Source: Fibrella aestuarina BUZ 2
Lineage (GTDB): Bacteria > Bacteroidota > Bacteroidia > Cytophagales > Spirosomataceae
Direction: 5' to 3'
Assembly (NCBI RefSeq): GCF_000331105.1
Contig: NC_020054.1
Span: forward strand, 5,362,555 to 5,426,554
DNA length: 64,000 bases
Every line of letters begins with the position of its first letter. The first letter of the stretch is position 1. The notes below the pieces were generated by a model. That model was not told where the DNA came from. It was given only the letters and a program-made list of their open reading frames with translations, and ran no database searches. Positions 40,101 to 49,079 of the stretch are shown in pieces. The position numbers were made by a program, and so were the translations under genes.

Positions 40101-43100
40101 ATCGCTTGAACGCGGGCTGGTGCAGGCGCCGTCTTTGCAAACGACCGAGTACGTACTGTTACCCGCCGTTGGCAGCACGACGATGCTGCTCGTGTTGTCA
40201 CCCGTGCTCCACAGCGGCGTGCCGAGGCAGTTTTCAACCGTCAGGGTTACAGTTTCACCCGGGCAAACCTGCGTTTCGCTGCATACAACCGTTGGTTTCG
40301 GCAGCTCACCCACGCGGATGGTTACCTCACTCGACGGGCTGTAGCAGTTGTTGACGCGGCATTGGGCCGTGTAGCGGGTATCGGCGTTGACCGTTACCGA
40401 AATCACGCTGCCGATCTGGTTGTTGCTCCAGTAGACAGTACCGTTCCCACAGCCCGTTGCCGAGAGGCTAACCACCCCACCCACGCAGGTACGTTCGGCG
40501 CTGGCCAGTACTACCGGCGCAGGCGTTTTCGTCACCGTTATCGTGATGGCGTTCGAAGCCAGGCTGGTGCAGCTACCCACCACGCAGCTAGCGGTGTAGG
40601 TCGTTGTCACTCCCGGCACGACGATGATGTTCGTCCCGGTCATGCCGTTGCTCCAGCGAATCTCACCAGCGCAATCGCGAGCCGTGAGGGCGGTCGATTC
40701 CGTTTCACCGCAAAGCGATGTAACGGCGCAGGCGATCGTCGGGGCTGGTATCGTGCCACAATTGTCGAGCGTGATACCTGCCGAAGCCGTGTTGTTCTCC
40801 GGCTTGGTCGGGTCGTCGTTCGGACCGCTGATGCGGACGAAGTTAACCAGTGAGCCATTGCCCGTCACGCGAGCCTGAACGATCAGGCTGCGATCTGAAC
40901 CGGCGTTCAGCGAACCAACCGACCAGACCCCGGTCGTGGCGTTGTACTCGTTGGCAGGCGTAGCGCTTACGAAGGCCAGACCAGCCGGCAGAACCTCGCT
41001 CACGATGACACCCGTTGCCGGTACAGGCCCATTGTTGATGGCTTTGATACCGTATGAAACCACATCACCTACCCGGTACGGGCCAGCCGTCAGTACTGAT
41101 TTCTGGATCGCCAGATCAGCCAGGCAGGTTGCTACCCGCACCACTACCTCAACCGTAGTCAGGCTGGTGCAGCCGTTGGCGGCAACCGCTTGCGCCACGT
41201 AGGTTGTCGTTTGCGTCGGCGAGATGGTCAGGTTCCGGCCGCTGTCAACGATGCCTACCAGTTCGCCGGTGGCTTTGTTGGTCCAGCGGATGCGGGCGTT
41301 ATCCGCAAAGCCGATCAGTTTGGTCATAGAGCCCTGGCAGATGGTGGCGTCCGGATCTTCGCACGATGCGCCGTATACCGTTGTCGGCCGTGGGCTCAGC
41401 ATCACGATGACCGTGCTCTGGGCGGGCAGGCAGATGCCGTTGCCGTCCGGATCGTTGGTCGTTACCGTGAACTGCACCTGACCAGCCAGGATGTCGGCCG
41501 CCGAGGGCAGGTACGACGCCGTCAGGCTGTTGGCCCCGGTGAGGGTCCCTGCCGTTGCCGAATTCGATACCGTCCAGGTTACACCCGTTGCCGAACCACC
41601 GATGGTAGCCAGCAGCGTGAGGCGGTCACCAGCGCAGGCCGTACCTGACGTCAGCGTAGTCGATACCATTGCCACGTTGGTGCAGCGACAGTCGATTTGT
41701 GACACCGTCAGTACACCCGGCACGCTGTAGCAACCAGCCGGCGAGCGCTCGAAGAGGTAATACGTACCTGCGCCAACGGCGGTCAGGTTGCTCACCAGCG
41801 GGCTGGTTTCGCTGCTGGTCGTGCGCCATTCGAAGGTACCTCCCGGCAGCGATGGGCTGGCCGGTTGTACGGTCGTCAGGTTATACGTTTCGTTCAGGCA
41901 GATCGTCGCCTCGCGCGGCGTCAAAGTCGGCGCGTTGGGGCGCGGATTGACGTTGATCACTACCGGGATGCGATCGCTAATACAGCCTTCTGCCGTTTCA
42001 GCTTCTACATAGTAGGTCACGTCGGCGTTTGGCGCTACCGTGTACGACTGGGCGTTGGCCGTCGTGAAGGAGGCCACACCACCCGTTGCCTGCTGGTACC
42101 AGCGGATCACCACAGCACCGGCAGCGTTCGCACTCACCGAGGCGACACCACCGACGCAGATGCTGCTGTTGCTGACACCCGCTACCAGTACCACCGGCGT
42201 AGTGCATGAGGTACTGTAGACTCCGGCATCGACCGTGCGGTTATCGCGGCCAACGTTGCCCAGCGGCAGTGAAGCGTCGATTGCCACAGTCCGGCTGAAG
42301 CCATCGGCACCCGCATCGCTATCCAGCGTACGGTCGGTGCCAGCCTCGCGTTGCGTCAGGGTAAACCCGCTCGGCATCGTAAACTTCACGACATAGTTAC
42401 CCGAGATCAGATTCTCAAAGAGGTAGAAACCGCTGGCATCCGTCAAGGTTTCGCTCAGCGGGTTGTCCAGATCAGCCGTCCCGAAGAGTTGAACCGTTAC
42501 ACCAGCCAAACCAGCGTTTGGCCCATCATTCTGAATACCGTCTTTGTTGGTATCCAGGAAGACGTAATCACCAATTGAACCGTATGGTACGATACCGGCA
42601 TCGACGTTCGGGTTGTTACGAGCCGTGCTTGAGATCGGCTGCGTCACGTCGATGGTAATGACATCCGTCAGACCATCTTCGTTGGCATCGCTATCCAGCT
42701 CGTCGCCAACGCCCGGTTTCTTTGGTGTGGCGAATACGGTGCCGTTCGGAGCCGTGAATTTCACCACGTACTGGCCGCTCGGCAGGTTGCTGAACAGATA
42801 AGCCCCCGTGCTGCTGGTTGTCGTCGTAGCGATCGGTGTCGTGAGGTTGTTGGCCGCGTAAAGCTGCACCGTTGCCCCCGATACGCCGGGCTCTACCGCC
42901 GGATCGCCCTGCGTACCATCATTGTTGTAGTCAAACCAGACGTAGTTGCCAATCGAGCCCGTGTTACCGCGGAAACCAGCGTCGATCGTCGTGTTGCTTT
43001 CACCCGACGTCAACGTGAAGGTCGCCGTACGGCCCGTCAGCGGGTCGACATTCGAGTCAAGAGCCGGGTTACCACCCACCAGCGGCGTCACCGTTGTGAA

Positions 43101-46100
43101 GCCCGTCGGGGTTGTGAAGCCGACCGAGTAGCTATTGCTGCTGCCCGGCGTCAAGCCCGTGAACGAGTACAGGCCACTGCCATCGGTCGTCGTCGTTGCC
43201 ACCGCTGAACCATTCTGGTAGAGGGTTACGACCACACCCGGAATCGGCGTGTCGCCCGGCGTTTGCGTATTGCTATTATCGGTATCGTTGAAGACGTAAT
43301 CACCAATGGTGCCCAGTTTCACATACCCAGCGTCGAGACGCGGGTTGTCTTCACCGGCAGCCAGCGTTACCGACCGTGTACGGCCCGTTGCCGGGGTTAC
43401 GTCTGAGTCAACCGTATCATCACCACCGGTTTGCAGGCTGGTGACGCCATACCCTACCGGCGTGGCGAAGCCCACCGAGTAGTTGTTCGACGTACCTGGC
43501 GCCAGGCCGGTGAATGAGTACAGGCCACTGGCATCCGTCGTCGTCGTTGCCACCGCCGTACCGTTCCGATAGAGCGTTACGATTACGCCCGGAATGGGTA
43601 CGTCGCCTGCATCCTGAATACCGTTCACATTCTTGTCGTCAAATGCGTAGTTGCCCAGGCTAGCCAACGGTTGCTTGTAACCAGCATCGATCGTGGTATT
43701 GTTTTCGCCCGATGAAAGGGTAATCGACGCCGTGCGGCCCGTGAGGGGATCTACATCCGAATCGAGCGCTTTATCGGTACCCGACAGCGGGGTCGTAGCC
43801 GAATAGCCCATTGGCGTCGTGAAGCCTACTGAGTAACTGAACGACGTACCTGGAGCAAGACCGGTGAAGCTATACAGCCCGCTGGCGTCTGTGGTGGTGG
43901 TCGCTACAGGGTTGCCGTTCTGGTAGAGGGTTACGACTACACCCGGAATCGGCGTATCGCCTGCGTTCTGGACACCATTATTGTCGTTGTCCTGGAATAC
44001 ATAGTCTCCAATCGACGCCGGGCGGATAAAGCCTGCGTCAACCGTCGGATCAAACTGACCGGCGGTCAGCGTATAGGTTCCCGTTTGGCCCGTGAAGCCA
44101 ATCAAATCGGAATCGAGGGCATCGTCGGTACCAGCATTCGGAATCGTCGCTCCAAAGCCAGCTGGTGTTGAGAAACCAACCCGGTAGACGTTCGCAGCAC
44201 CTGATGCCAGCCCTGTGAAGCTGTACGCACCATTGATATCCGTCGTCGTTGTCATGACCGCTGAGCCATTCTGGTACAACGTGACTACTACACCGGCGAT
44301 AGGTACGTCGCCTGCATCCTGGATGCCGTTGGCGTTCTTGTCTTCGAAGACGTAGTTACCCAAACCAGCCGATTGCTGATAGAAACCTGCATCCACTGAG
44401 GTGTTGCTCTCCCCTGAACTCAGCGTCAACGCCTGCGTCAAGCCAGTCACTACATCCGCATCCGAATCCAGCCCGTCATTGCTACCCACATTGGCCGAGG
44501 TGGCATCGAAGCCCGAGGGCTTGCCGAAGCCAACCACATAGCTATTCGACGTACCTGGCGTCAGGCCAGTGAATGAATACAAGCCACTGCCATCCGTCGT
44601 GGTCGTGGCCACGGCCGAGCCATTCTGGTAAAGCGTTACCAGCACACCTGAAATACCCGGCTCGCCGACATTCTGAAGCCCATCGCGGTTCTGGTCGTTG
44701 AAGACATAGTCACCCAACGAGGCTGGCCGGAAATAGCCCGCATCGACCGTCGAGTTAAACTCGTTGGCTGTCAGGCTATACACACCCGTCAAACCGTTGG
44801 CACCAGCATCTGAGTCCAGCGCGTCGTCGGAGCCCACATTGGCCAGCGTGCGGCTGTAGCCCGCCACTGTACCGAAGCCCACGGTGTAGGGCACACCCGG
44901 GGTCAGCCCCGTGAAGCTGTACAATCCGCTGGCATCGGTGGTGGTGGTACGCACCACCGACCCGGATTCATAGAGGCTAACCAACACACCCTGAATGGGT
45001 ACGTCACCCGCGTCTTGGATGCCGTTCACATTCTTGTCTTCGAAGACGTAGTCACCCAAGCCTGCCGTCTGACGAATGAAGCCTGCGTCAACAGTCGTGT
45101 TATTTTCTCCTGACGTCAGCGTGTAGGAACCGGTACGGCCCGTCGACACGCTGGCATCTGAGTCAATCGCATCATTGCTACCCACATTGGCCGAGGTCGC
45201 TTCGAAGGCCGTGGGCTTACCAAACCGCAACGAATAGCTGTTGCGGCTACCCGGGGTCAGGCCCGTGAAGCTGTACAGACCGCTGGCATCCGTTAAGGTT
45301 GTTGCGACAGCTGAGCCATTTTGGAACAGCGAAACCACTACGCCCGGAATTGGCAAATCACCCGCATCCTGAATCCCATTCTTATTAACATCTTCAAACA
45401 CGTAGTCGCCGAGTGAAGCCAGGTAATCGTTACGATCGCTCGTAGCGTAGAAACCGGCATCAAGACGATCGTTGTACTCATCCGGCATCAGCGTAACGGC
45501 CCGCGTCAGGCCCGTTACCGGGTTGGCATCTGAGTCGAGGGCGTCATCACCGCCAACCTGTGCGGCTGTTGCCGTCAGGTTTACCGGTGTGGCAAAGCCT
45601 ACCGAATAGCTGAACGACGTACCTGGCGTCAGACCGATGAAGCTGTAGAAACCATCGCCGTTTGTTGCCGTCGTGGCCACAGCGCTACCGTTCAGGTAAA
45701 GTGTAACAGCGACACCATTGAGCGGGAAGTCCCCGGCATCCTGCACACCGTCTTTGTTACGGTCGTAGAAGACGTAGTTGCCCAACCGCGCAGTCGGTGT
45801 GGTATACCCGGCGTCGATGGTCGTGTTGCTTTCACCCGAGGCCAGCGTCACTGAGACGGTGCGGCCCGTCACCGGATCCACATCCGAGTCTAGTGATTTG
45901 TCGGTCCCCGACAGTGGGCTGGTGGCTGAGTAACCCGTCGGTGCGGTGAAGCCTACTGAATAGCTATTGCTGCTGCCCGGCGTCAGACCCGTGAAGCTGT
46001 AGAGCCCGCTACCATCGGTCGTCGTCGTTGCCACGGCCGAACCATTCTGATAGAGCGTCACCAGCACACCTGGTATCGGCGTGTCGCCTGCTGATTGCGT

Positions 46101-49079
46101 ACCGTCCTTATCGTTATCCTGGAAGACGTAATCGCCAATAGAGCCTGGTCGGAAATAACCCGCATCCACCGTCGAGTTGAACTCGTTGGCCGTCAGGCTG
46201 TAAGCTCCCGTCATGCCGTTAACCCCAGCATCCGAATCCAGCGCGTCGTCAGAGCCCACGTTGGCCAGCGTACGGCTGTAGCCCGCTACTGTGCCGAAGC
46301 CCACGGTGTAGGGCACACCTGGGGTCAGACCCGTGAAGCTATAGAGACCGTTAGCATCAGTGGTCGTGGTACGCACCACCGACCCTGATTCATAGAGACT
46401 CACCAGCACACCCTGAATGGGTACGTCACCCGCGTCTTGGATGCCGTTGGCGTTCTTGTCTTCAAACACGTAGTCGCCCAAGCCTGCTGTCTGACGCGTA
46501 AAGCCCGCATCCACTGAGGTGTTGCTCTCCCCTGAACTCAGCGTCAACGCCTGCGTCAAGCCAGTCACTACATCCGCATCCGAATCCAGCCCGTCATTGC
46601 TACCCACATTGGCCGAGGTGGCATCGAAGCCCGAGGGCTTGCCGAAGCCAACCACATAGCTATTCGACGTACCTGGCGTCAGGCCAGTGAATGAATACAA
46701 GCCACTGCCATCCGTCGTGGTCGTGGCCACGGCCGAGCCATTCTGGTAAAGCGTTACCAGCACACCCGGCAGGGGCACATCGCCCGCATCCTGGATGCCG
46801 TTCTTGTTCTGATCATTGAAGACGTAGTCGCCCAACGAGGCCGGCCGGAAGTAGCCCATGTCCACCGTCGAGTTGAACTCGTTGGCCGTCAGGCTGTACA
46901 CGCCCGCCAGCCCCGTCGCCGCGTTGCCGTCCGAGTCCAGCGCATCGTCTGAGCCCACGTTGGCCACCGTACCCCGGTAACCCGCCGGTGCGGCAAAGCT
47001 CACCGAGTAGGGTACGCCCGGGGTCAGCCCCGTGAAGCTGTAGAGACCGCTAGCATCGGTGGTGGTGGTACGCACCACACTGCCGTTGCTCAGCAAGCTC
47101 ACCACCACCCCTGAGATGGGCACGTCGCCCGCGTCCTGGGTGCCGTTGAGGTTCTTGTCCTCGAAGACGTAGTCACCCAGCCCCGCCGTCAGCGGCGTGA
47201 AGCCCGCGTCCACGGTGGTGTTGCTCTCGCCCGAGGCCAGCGTCACCGAGGCGGTGCGCCCCGTCAGCGGGTCCACATCCGAGTCCAGGCTGCGGTCGGT
47301 ACCCGATAGTGGGCTGGTAGCGGTGAAGTTGGTGGGCGTGGTGAAGCCTACTGAATAGCTATTGCTGCTACCCGGGGTCAGGCCCGTGAAGCTGTAGAGC
47401 CCATTGGCGTCGGTGGTGGTAGTAGCCACCGCCGAGCCGTTTTGGTAGAGCGTCACCAGCACACCCGGCAGGGGCGTGTCGCCTGTATTCTGGATGCCGT
47501 CTTTGTTCTTGTCCACGAAGGCGTAGTCACCAATCGAAGCCGGACGAAAATAGCCAGCGTCAACTGACGTATTGCTTTCGCCCGCCGTCAGAGTCACCGC
47601 ACTCGCAAGTCCAGTAACGGGATCGGCATTGCTATCGAGGTTCCGGTCGGCGCCAGCTAGCGGTGTCGTTGCTGAGAAGCCCGTCGGCTTAGCGAAGCCA
47701 ACCACGTAGCTATTCGACGTACCTGGCGTCAGGCCCGTAAAGGAATACAAGCCGCTACCATCCGTCGTGGTCGTGGCCACGGCCGAGCCATTCTGGTAAA
47801 GCGTTACCAACACACCCGGGATGGGTACGTCGCCCGCATCCTGAATGCCGTTTACATTCTTGTCGTCAAATACGTAATCGCCCAAGCTGGCGGTCACGCC
47901 CGGAATCACAACGATGTTGCAGCAGTTGCCGGTGGGGCAACCGTTGAGTGTAGCCTGAAATGAAAACGTGCCGGGTCCCTTAATAATCAGGTTACCCGAC
48001 GCATCCACACTGGCGTTTGTCGTAGACGCCGAAATAGGCTGACCATCGGCCAACCACGTTACTGCCGAAAAACCAGCCGGTTTATCAACCTGATACTCAT
48101 CACCGGCGTACCAGCTTAAGGGTACCGAAAAACAGGCATTGTCATAATCATCTTCCAGCAGACTACCGTTGCCCGGAATCGAATTAGCGTCGGTCTCATT
48201 CATCGCGCTCACTTCTGAGGCGCTAAACGCGACACCTTCCGCATCAACGCGGGCATTGATCAACAGCGTGACCGTTTGGCCCGCCGCGATGTTTCCAATG
48301 GCCCAACTCCCGAGGCCTGTAGCGCTCGTATAGTTGAAGGTACCGACCGAAGCCGTAGACGACAGGTACGTGCTGTAGCCGATGGCGATTGACTCACTCA
48401 CGACAACGCCTGTTGCCGGCGCCGTGCCTGAGTTTGTGACGGTAACGGTGTACGTAACAACCTCACCAATCGCGGGCGTTGGGTTATTAATTGCCTTGTC
48501 GAGACTGAGGTTAACCGAACTCGACTGAGCAGCCGCGTTAATCCCGGTAAACACGCTCAAGCATAACAAAGTCAGGGCGCAGAGCTGACGGAAGCTGGTC
48601 ATTGCTTGTCGGCTGGCCATAACAGCCCCAATCCGCGCTTGCATTAACGCGCGAAAACAGGCTGGTAGAGAGCCCGCTGGAGTGTCATACTGGTTGCGTA
48701 AAGGTTGATTATCCATTGAGAGAAACCGTATTAGAAAGCGAATGGTATGGGCAAGCGGCAAATGATCGTAGCGAAGAGGAAGAGGGTGTGATTCGGAATC
48801 CGGCGGGCCGGGAGGCTCTCCGCTGGGTGGCCTGTATCGACCTGAACCAGCGGCCGTTTGCGGATACGCGCCAAGAGCGTTCTGAACATGGCCTGCTACG
48901 CACTGAGCTTTAGCTGCTCTTCCAGAAAACAAGCCAGTCAGCAGCCACACGACCTGCTTCAGAAAGCGCAGTAGTGCCCGGCTAGCTTGCCGTATTGGTA
49001 AAACCATCGTTGATGGCTTCCACTCGTTCATGGTAATTGCCTTCTGGAGGCGACTCGTAGGTATAGGATTCAAGTTCAT
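34182..49079 (-). CDS. Giant SprB-like surface adhesin, type B T9SS substrate
   Basis: 4965 codons, one intact frame. From the N terminus: two signal-peptide-like segments (about 33-57, and MTSFRQLCALTLLCLSVFTG from residue 160), a DUF11 domain, 16 SdrD-B/prealbumin-like repeats (about 398-2286, LGDYVFEDKN type), Ig-like and DUF11 segments, 11 Cys-containing Ig-like repeats with a WSN/WST motif (about 2774-3744), further Ig-like domains, five DUF11-type domains (about 4084-4860) and a gliding-motility C-terminal domain (FIPEGFSPNGDGIND, VFNRWGHRVY). ATG 48602 or 48716 could be the true start. Likely a surface fibre for adhesion or gliding. Confidence 0.85.
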   Translation of the reverse strand: MNLNPIPTSRLQKAITMNEWKPSTMVLPIRQASRALLRFLKQVVWLLTGLFSGRAAKAQCVAGHVQNALGAYPQTAAGSGRYRPPSGEPPGPPDSESHPLPLRYDHLPLAHTIRFLIRFLSMDNQPLRNQYDTPAGSLPACFRALMQARIGAVMASRQAMTSFRQLCALTLLCLSVFTGINAAAQSSSVNLSLDKAINNPTPAIGEVVTYTVTVTNSGTAPATGVVVSESIAIGYSTYLSSTASVGTFNYTSATGLGSWAIGNIAAGQTVTLLINARVDAEGVAFSASEVSAMNETDANSIPGNGSLLEDDYDNACFSVPLSWYAGDEYQVDKPAGFSAVTWLADGQPISASTTNASVDASGNLIIKGPGTFSFQATLNGCPTGNCCNIVVIPGVTASLGDYVFDDKNVNGIQDAGDVPIPGVLVTLYQNGSAVATTTTDGSGLYSFTGLTPGTSNSYVVGFAKPTGFSATTPLAGADRNLDSNADPVTGLASAVTLTAGESNTSVDAGYFRPASIGDYAFVDKNKDGIQNTGDTPLPGVLVTLYQNGSAVATTTTDANGLYSFTGLTPGSSNSYSVGFTTPTNFTATSPLSGTDRSLDSDVDPLTGRTASVTLASGESNTTVDAGFTPLTAGLGDYVFEDKNLNGTQDAGDVPISGVVVSLLSNGSVVRTTTTDASGLYSFTGLTPGVPYSVSFAAPAGYRGTVANVGSDDALDSDGNAATGLAGVYSLTANEFNSTVDMGYFRPASLGDYVFNDQNKNGIQDAGDVPLPGVLVTLYQNGSAVATTTTDGSGLYSFTGLTPGTSNSYVVGFGKPSGFDATSANVGSNDGLDSDADVVTGLTQALTLSSGESNTSVDAGFTRQTAGLGDYVFEDKNANGIQDAGDVPIQGVLVSLYESGSVVRTTTTDANGLYSFTGLTPGVPYTVGFGTVAGYSRTLANVGSDDALDSDAGVNGMTGAYSLTANEFNSTVDAGYFRPGSIGDYVFQDNDKDGTQSAGDTPIPGVLVTLYQNGSAVATTTTDGSGLYSFTGLTPGSSNSYSVGFTAPTGYSATSPLSGTDKSLDSDVDPVTGRTVSVTLASGESNTTIDAGYTTPTARLGNYVFYDRNKDGVQDAGDFPLNGVAVTLYLNGSAVATTATNGDGFYSFIGLTPGTSFSYSVGFATPVNLTATAAQVGGDDALDSDANPVTGLTRAVTLMPDEYNDRLDAGFYATSDRNDYLASLGDYVFEDVNKNGIQDAGDLPIPGVVVSLFQNGSAVATTLTDASGLYSFTGLTPGSRNSYSLRFGKPTAFEATSANVGSNDAIDSDASVSTGRTGSYTLTSGENNTTVDAGFIRQTAGLGDYVFEDKNVNGIQDAGDVPIQGVLVSLYESGSVVRTTTTDASGLYSFTGLTPGVPYTVGFGTVAGYSRTLANVGSDDALDSDAGANGLTGVYSLTANEFNSTVDAGYFRPASLGDYVFNDQNRDGLQNVGEPGISGVLVTLYQNGSAVATTTTDGSGLYSFTGLTPGTSNSYVVGFGKPSGFDATSANVGSNDGLDSDADVVTGLTQALTLSSGESNTSVDAGFYQQSAGLGNYVFEDKNANGIQDAGDVPIAGVVVTLYQNGSAVMTTTTDINGAYSFTGLASGAANVYRVGFSTPAGFGATIPNAGTDDALDSDLIGFTGQTGTYTLTAGQFDPTVDAGFIRPASIGDYVFQDNDNNGVQNAGDTPIPGVVVTLYQNGNPVATTTTDASGLYSFTGLAPGTSFSYSVGFTTPMGYSATTPLSGTDKALDSDVDPLTGRTASITLSSGENNTTIDAGYKQPLASLGNYAFDDKNVNGIQDAGDVPIPGVIVTLYRNGTAVATTTTDASGLYSFTGLAPGTSNNYSVGFATPVGYGVTSLQTGGDDTVDSDVTPATGRTRSVTLAAGEDNPRLDAGYVKLGTIGDYVFNDTDNSNTQTPGDTPIPGVVVTLYQNGSAVATTTTDGSGLYSFTGLTPGSSNSYSVGFTTPTGFTTVTPLVGGNPALDSNVDPLTGRTATFTLTSGESNTTIDAGFRGNTGSIGNYVWFDYNNDGTQGDPAVEPGVSGATVQLYAANNLTTPIATTTTSSTGAYLFSNLPSGQYVVKFTAPNGTVFATPKKPGVGDELDSDANEDGLTDVITIDVTQPISSTARNNPNVDAGIVPYGSIGDYVFLDTNKDGIQNDGPNAGLAGVTVQLFGTADLDNPLSETLTDASGFYLFENLISGNYVVKFTMPSGFTLTQREAGTDRTLDSDAGADGFSRTVAIDASLPLGNVGRDNRTVDAGVYSTSCTTPVVLVAGVSNSSICVGGVASVSANAAGAVVIRWYQQATGGVASFTTANAQSYTVAPNADVTYYVEAETAEGCISDRIPVVINVNPRPNAPTLTPREATICLNETYNLTTVQPASPSLPGGTFEWRTTSSETSPLVSNLTAVGAGTYYLFERSPAGCYSVPGVLTVSQIDCRCTNVAMVSTTLTSGTACAGDRLTLLATIGGSATGVTWTVSNSATAGTLTGANSLTASYLPSAADILAGQVQFTVTTNDPDGNGICLPAQSTVIVMLSPRPTTVYGASCEDPDATICQGSMTKLIGFADNARIRWTNKATGELVGIVDSGRNLTISPTQTTTYVAQAVAANGCTSLTTVEVVVRVATCLADLAIQKSVLTAGPYRVGDVVSYGIKAINNGPVPATGVIVSEVLPAGLAFVSATPANEYNATTGVWSVGSLNAGSDRSLIVQARVTGNGSLVNFVRISGPNDDPTKPENNTASAGITLDNCGTIPAPTIACAVTSLCGETESTALTARDCAGEIRWSNGMTGTNIIVVPGVTTTYTASCVVGSCTSLASNAITITVTKTPAPVVLASAERTCVGGVVSLSATGCGNGTVYWSNNQIGSVISVTVNADTRYTAQCRVNNCYSPSSEVTIRVGELPKPTVVCSETQVCPGETVTLTVENCLGTPLWSTGDNTSSIVVLPTAGNSTYSVVCKDGACTSPRSSDYTIRVIPVTNPTIVASTTSVCVGGTVSLTASGCEDGTIYWSNNAVGRVMSTTLVANESFYAYCKVRECVSDPSRSIAISVGRPTAPTIRAIPNTAICAGESVTLTVTEGCANGIVKWSNTVQTGNTIVVTPGSNMTYTATCLVDNCESSRSNEVRVILRTSGTAPTIAASSPSICNGGSVTLTASGCSSGTVIWSNQMTGQSITVAPQAGEVFYAICRLPAACGSPRSNTISINLTTPPAPTVLCSTSVVCPGESVELTIQNCAGTPIWSTGPQDDGKSMITVTPTMTTSYSAVCQQGGGANTCLSAPSSLYTITVVPVPVPTIAASSTAINPGESVTLTVTNNCPGTVTWSTNETGNSIVVTPTAAVNYYTATCRFRSCTTEPSVRILVRYRGPENCSAKAGTLVAPAADICASSLTAVTLTATDNGDRVVPTGFSTVYVLTKGNNLVIQQTSPTASFTVPATAVGLYTIHTLVYNPAALDLSVIRPGVTTGTEVLNLIRTNNLCADLDVNGASTTIKYVNPPIIPGPHVIYRCYGEPVSITATGCDNGKVVWSNGVVGSVLSLTMNQYNVWVTATCEIDGCVSAHSEMFDIGVVTPTVPTIGSNKLSVCAGDEATLTAQGCENGSYLWSNGSTTSSITVTPQVSTTYAVKCVMGNCASDWSPVVSLTVGSPGAPVIAAAGAQNGAITTCFGAPVTLTARGCANGAYTVWSNNQVGSSITVTPALSATYTAVCCTSDNCKSVRSNPIVVTVLSKVPQPVVTNLTNTCPFASVNLTSAVRAVATTGGSFEYYTTPDLNPASKLANTNVTVSGTYYVVEKTTGGCYSLPTAIQVQIRACGDILPCDNNPVTVNAGADDAICAAKTYKLKGSTTGQNVTVQWTSSGTGTFDNAFSPTALYTASAADVQAGQVTLTLSAKTNNTQCPAQTDAMVLKLNGPAFQPTIAVAGATQLCAGGSVVLSAPAGAGYTYQWTGTSATSQSITVASSGTYTVQVVDANGCSSVASAPVVVNVAAPVAAPVVANLRNTCPATTVNLSNALSMTTAGSTYEFRMGNTPTSPLVMNPATAGAGTYYIFEQTATQCVSLPAQVVVKVFDCTNSTQSADVVMTKLVNNTSPKVGEALTYTLKVTNNGPDKAYNVDIRDVLPTGLNLVVGNAPLNYTVANGSILKRFDSLAVGASDSIVFVARLSKKGAVVNTASITYSDVNDPGTANNTASVTVTDSSPFRPGTIGLAKNIVGQPRLVNDSTVAVRYAFTLTNFGDEDLTNVGVTDNLGAVFGVANLRSVNLSATDPALTFNPVYSGTGTDTQLLGANRTLAAGQTTTFVMDVTAGVTPLQSYTFSNTARATATNTTATVTDDSVDGLDADPDKDGDPTNNSGSSTFFITVPGAQTAQLGVALAVDGIAKQADDSYNVTYKVYVKNFGTTPLTNVSLIDSVGVSFPAPATFSIVSAPTVNAGSELVISGDFNGTTAPYYLNGMVSRLAAGKQDTITYVINVKPNGTGPFYSQIYATAKPEGSTETLSDRSNAGSVIVPSDNSKTMVRFDLPSALLGVAKEVGTPVRVADNVWDVPYIIKVCNLGSVGLSQVQVVDDLSATFGSGAQVVSVSLTADAGLKVNPNYTGMGLLTNMLDTTASSLPAKAIRYVQLMARVDVSKATSLTFTNLAIGSAMNGSVAVRDTSNTGSNVDPDNDLDPRNNNRGTFVVLNSLPGAPHIGVAMMVQDTARQANGTYDVTYRVVVKNYGTVKLTNVALSDTLTNTFNQQVGASYSVLGMPIASAGSKLKLNPGFNGGADPMLVLGDSTSTLAVGATDTLRIRINVASTGVTGTFFNTVYAVAKAGAETVRDASTNGMNPDPNGNNNPTDLTEREATPLFLPLSLETVFIPEGFSPNGDGINDLFVIRGTQGTTVSLEVFNRWGHRVYVSDDYKNDWDGTANTGVQISSGDGGNALPVGTYYYVVRLSDGREYVRYLTLSR
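44389..44648 (-). repeat. 260-bp exact direct repeat, copy 1
   Basis: Identical base for base to 46507-46766 as compared by eye, 2118 bases apart, while flanks diverge at once. It lies within SdrD-B units and implies recent duplication or gene conversion. Confidence 0.85.
46507..46766 (-). repeat. 260-bp exact direct repeat, copy 2
   Basis: Second copy of 44389-44648. A shorter part of the same block recurs near 47,700-47,810 with several changes. Confidence 0.85.

Larger units (their letters stand above)
42215..47895 (-). repeat. Array of 16 SdrD-B-like coding repeats
   Basis: Units of about 112 codons, each opening with LGDYVF/IGDYVF plus DxNxxGxQDxGD (Ca-binding-like Asp/Asn loop), then LVTLYQNGSAVATTTTD and LYSFTGLTPG. 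The last two units (near 42,950 and 42,550) diverge most and the central ones are most alike, suggesting the array grew internally. Confidence 0.85.

Noticed and set aside
42215..47895. Regularly spaced direct repeats that could suggest a CRISPR or satellite array
   Set aside because: Spacing is about 336 bases, repeats vary and keep one reading frame; they encode SdrD-B protein domains.
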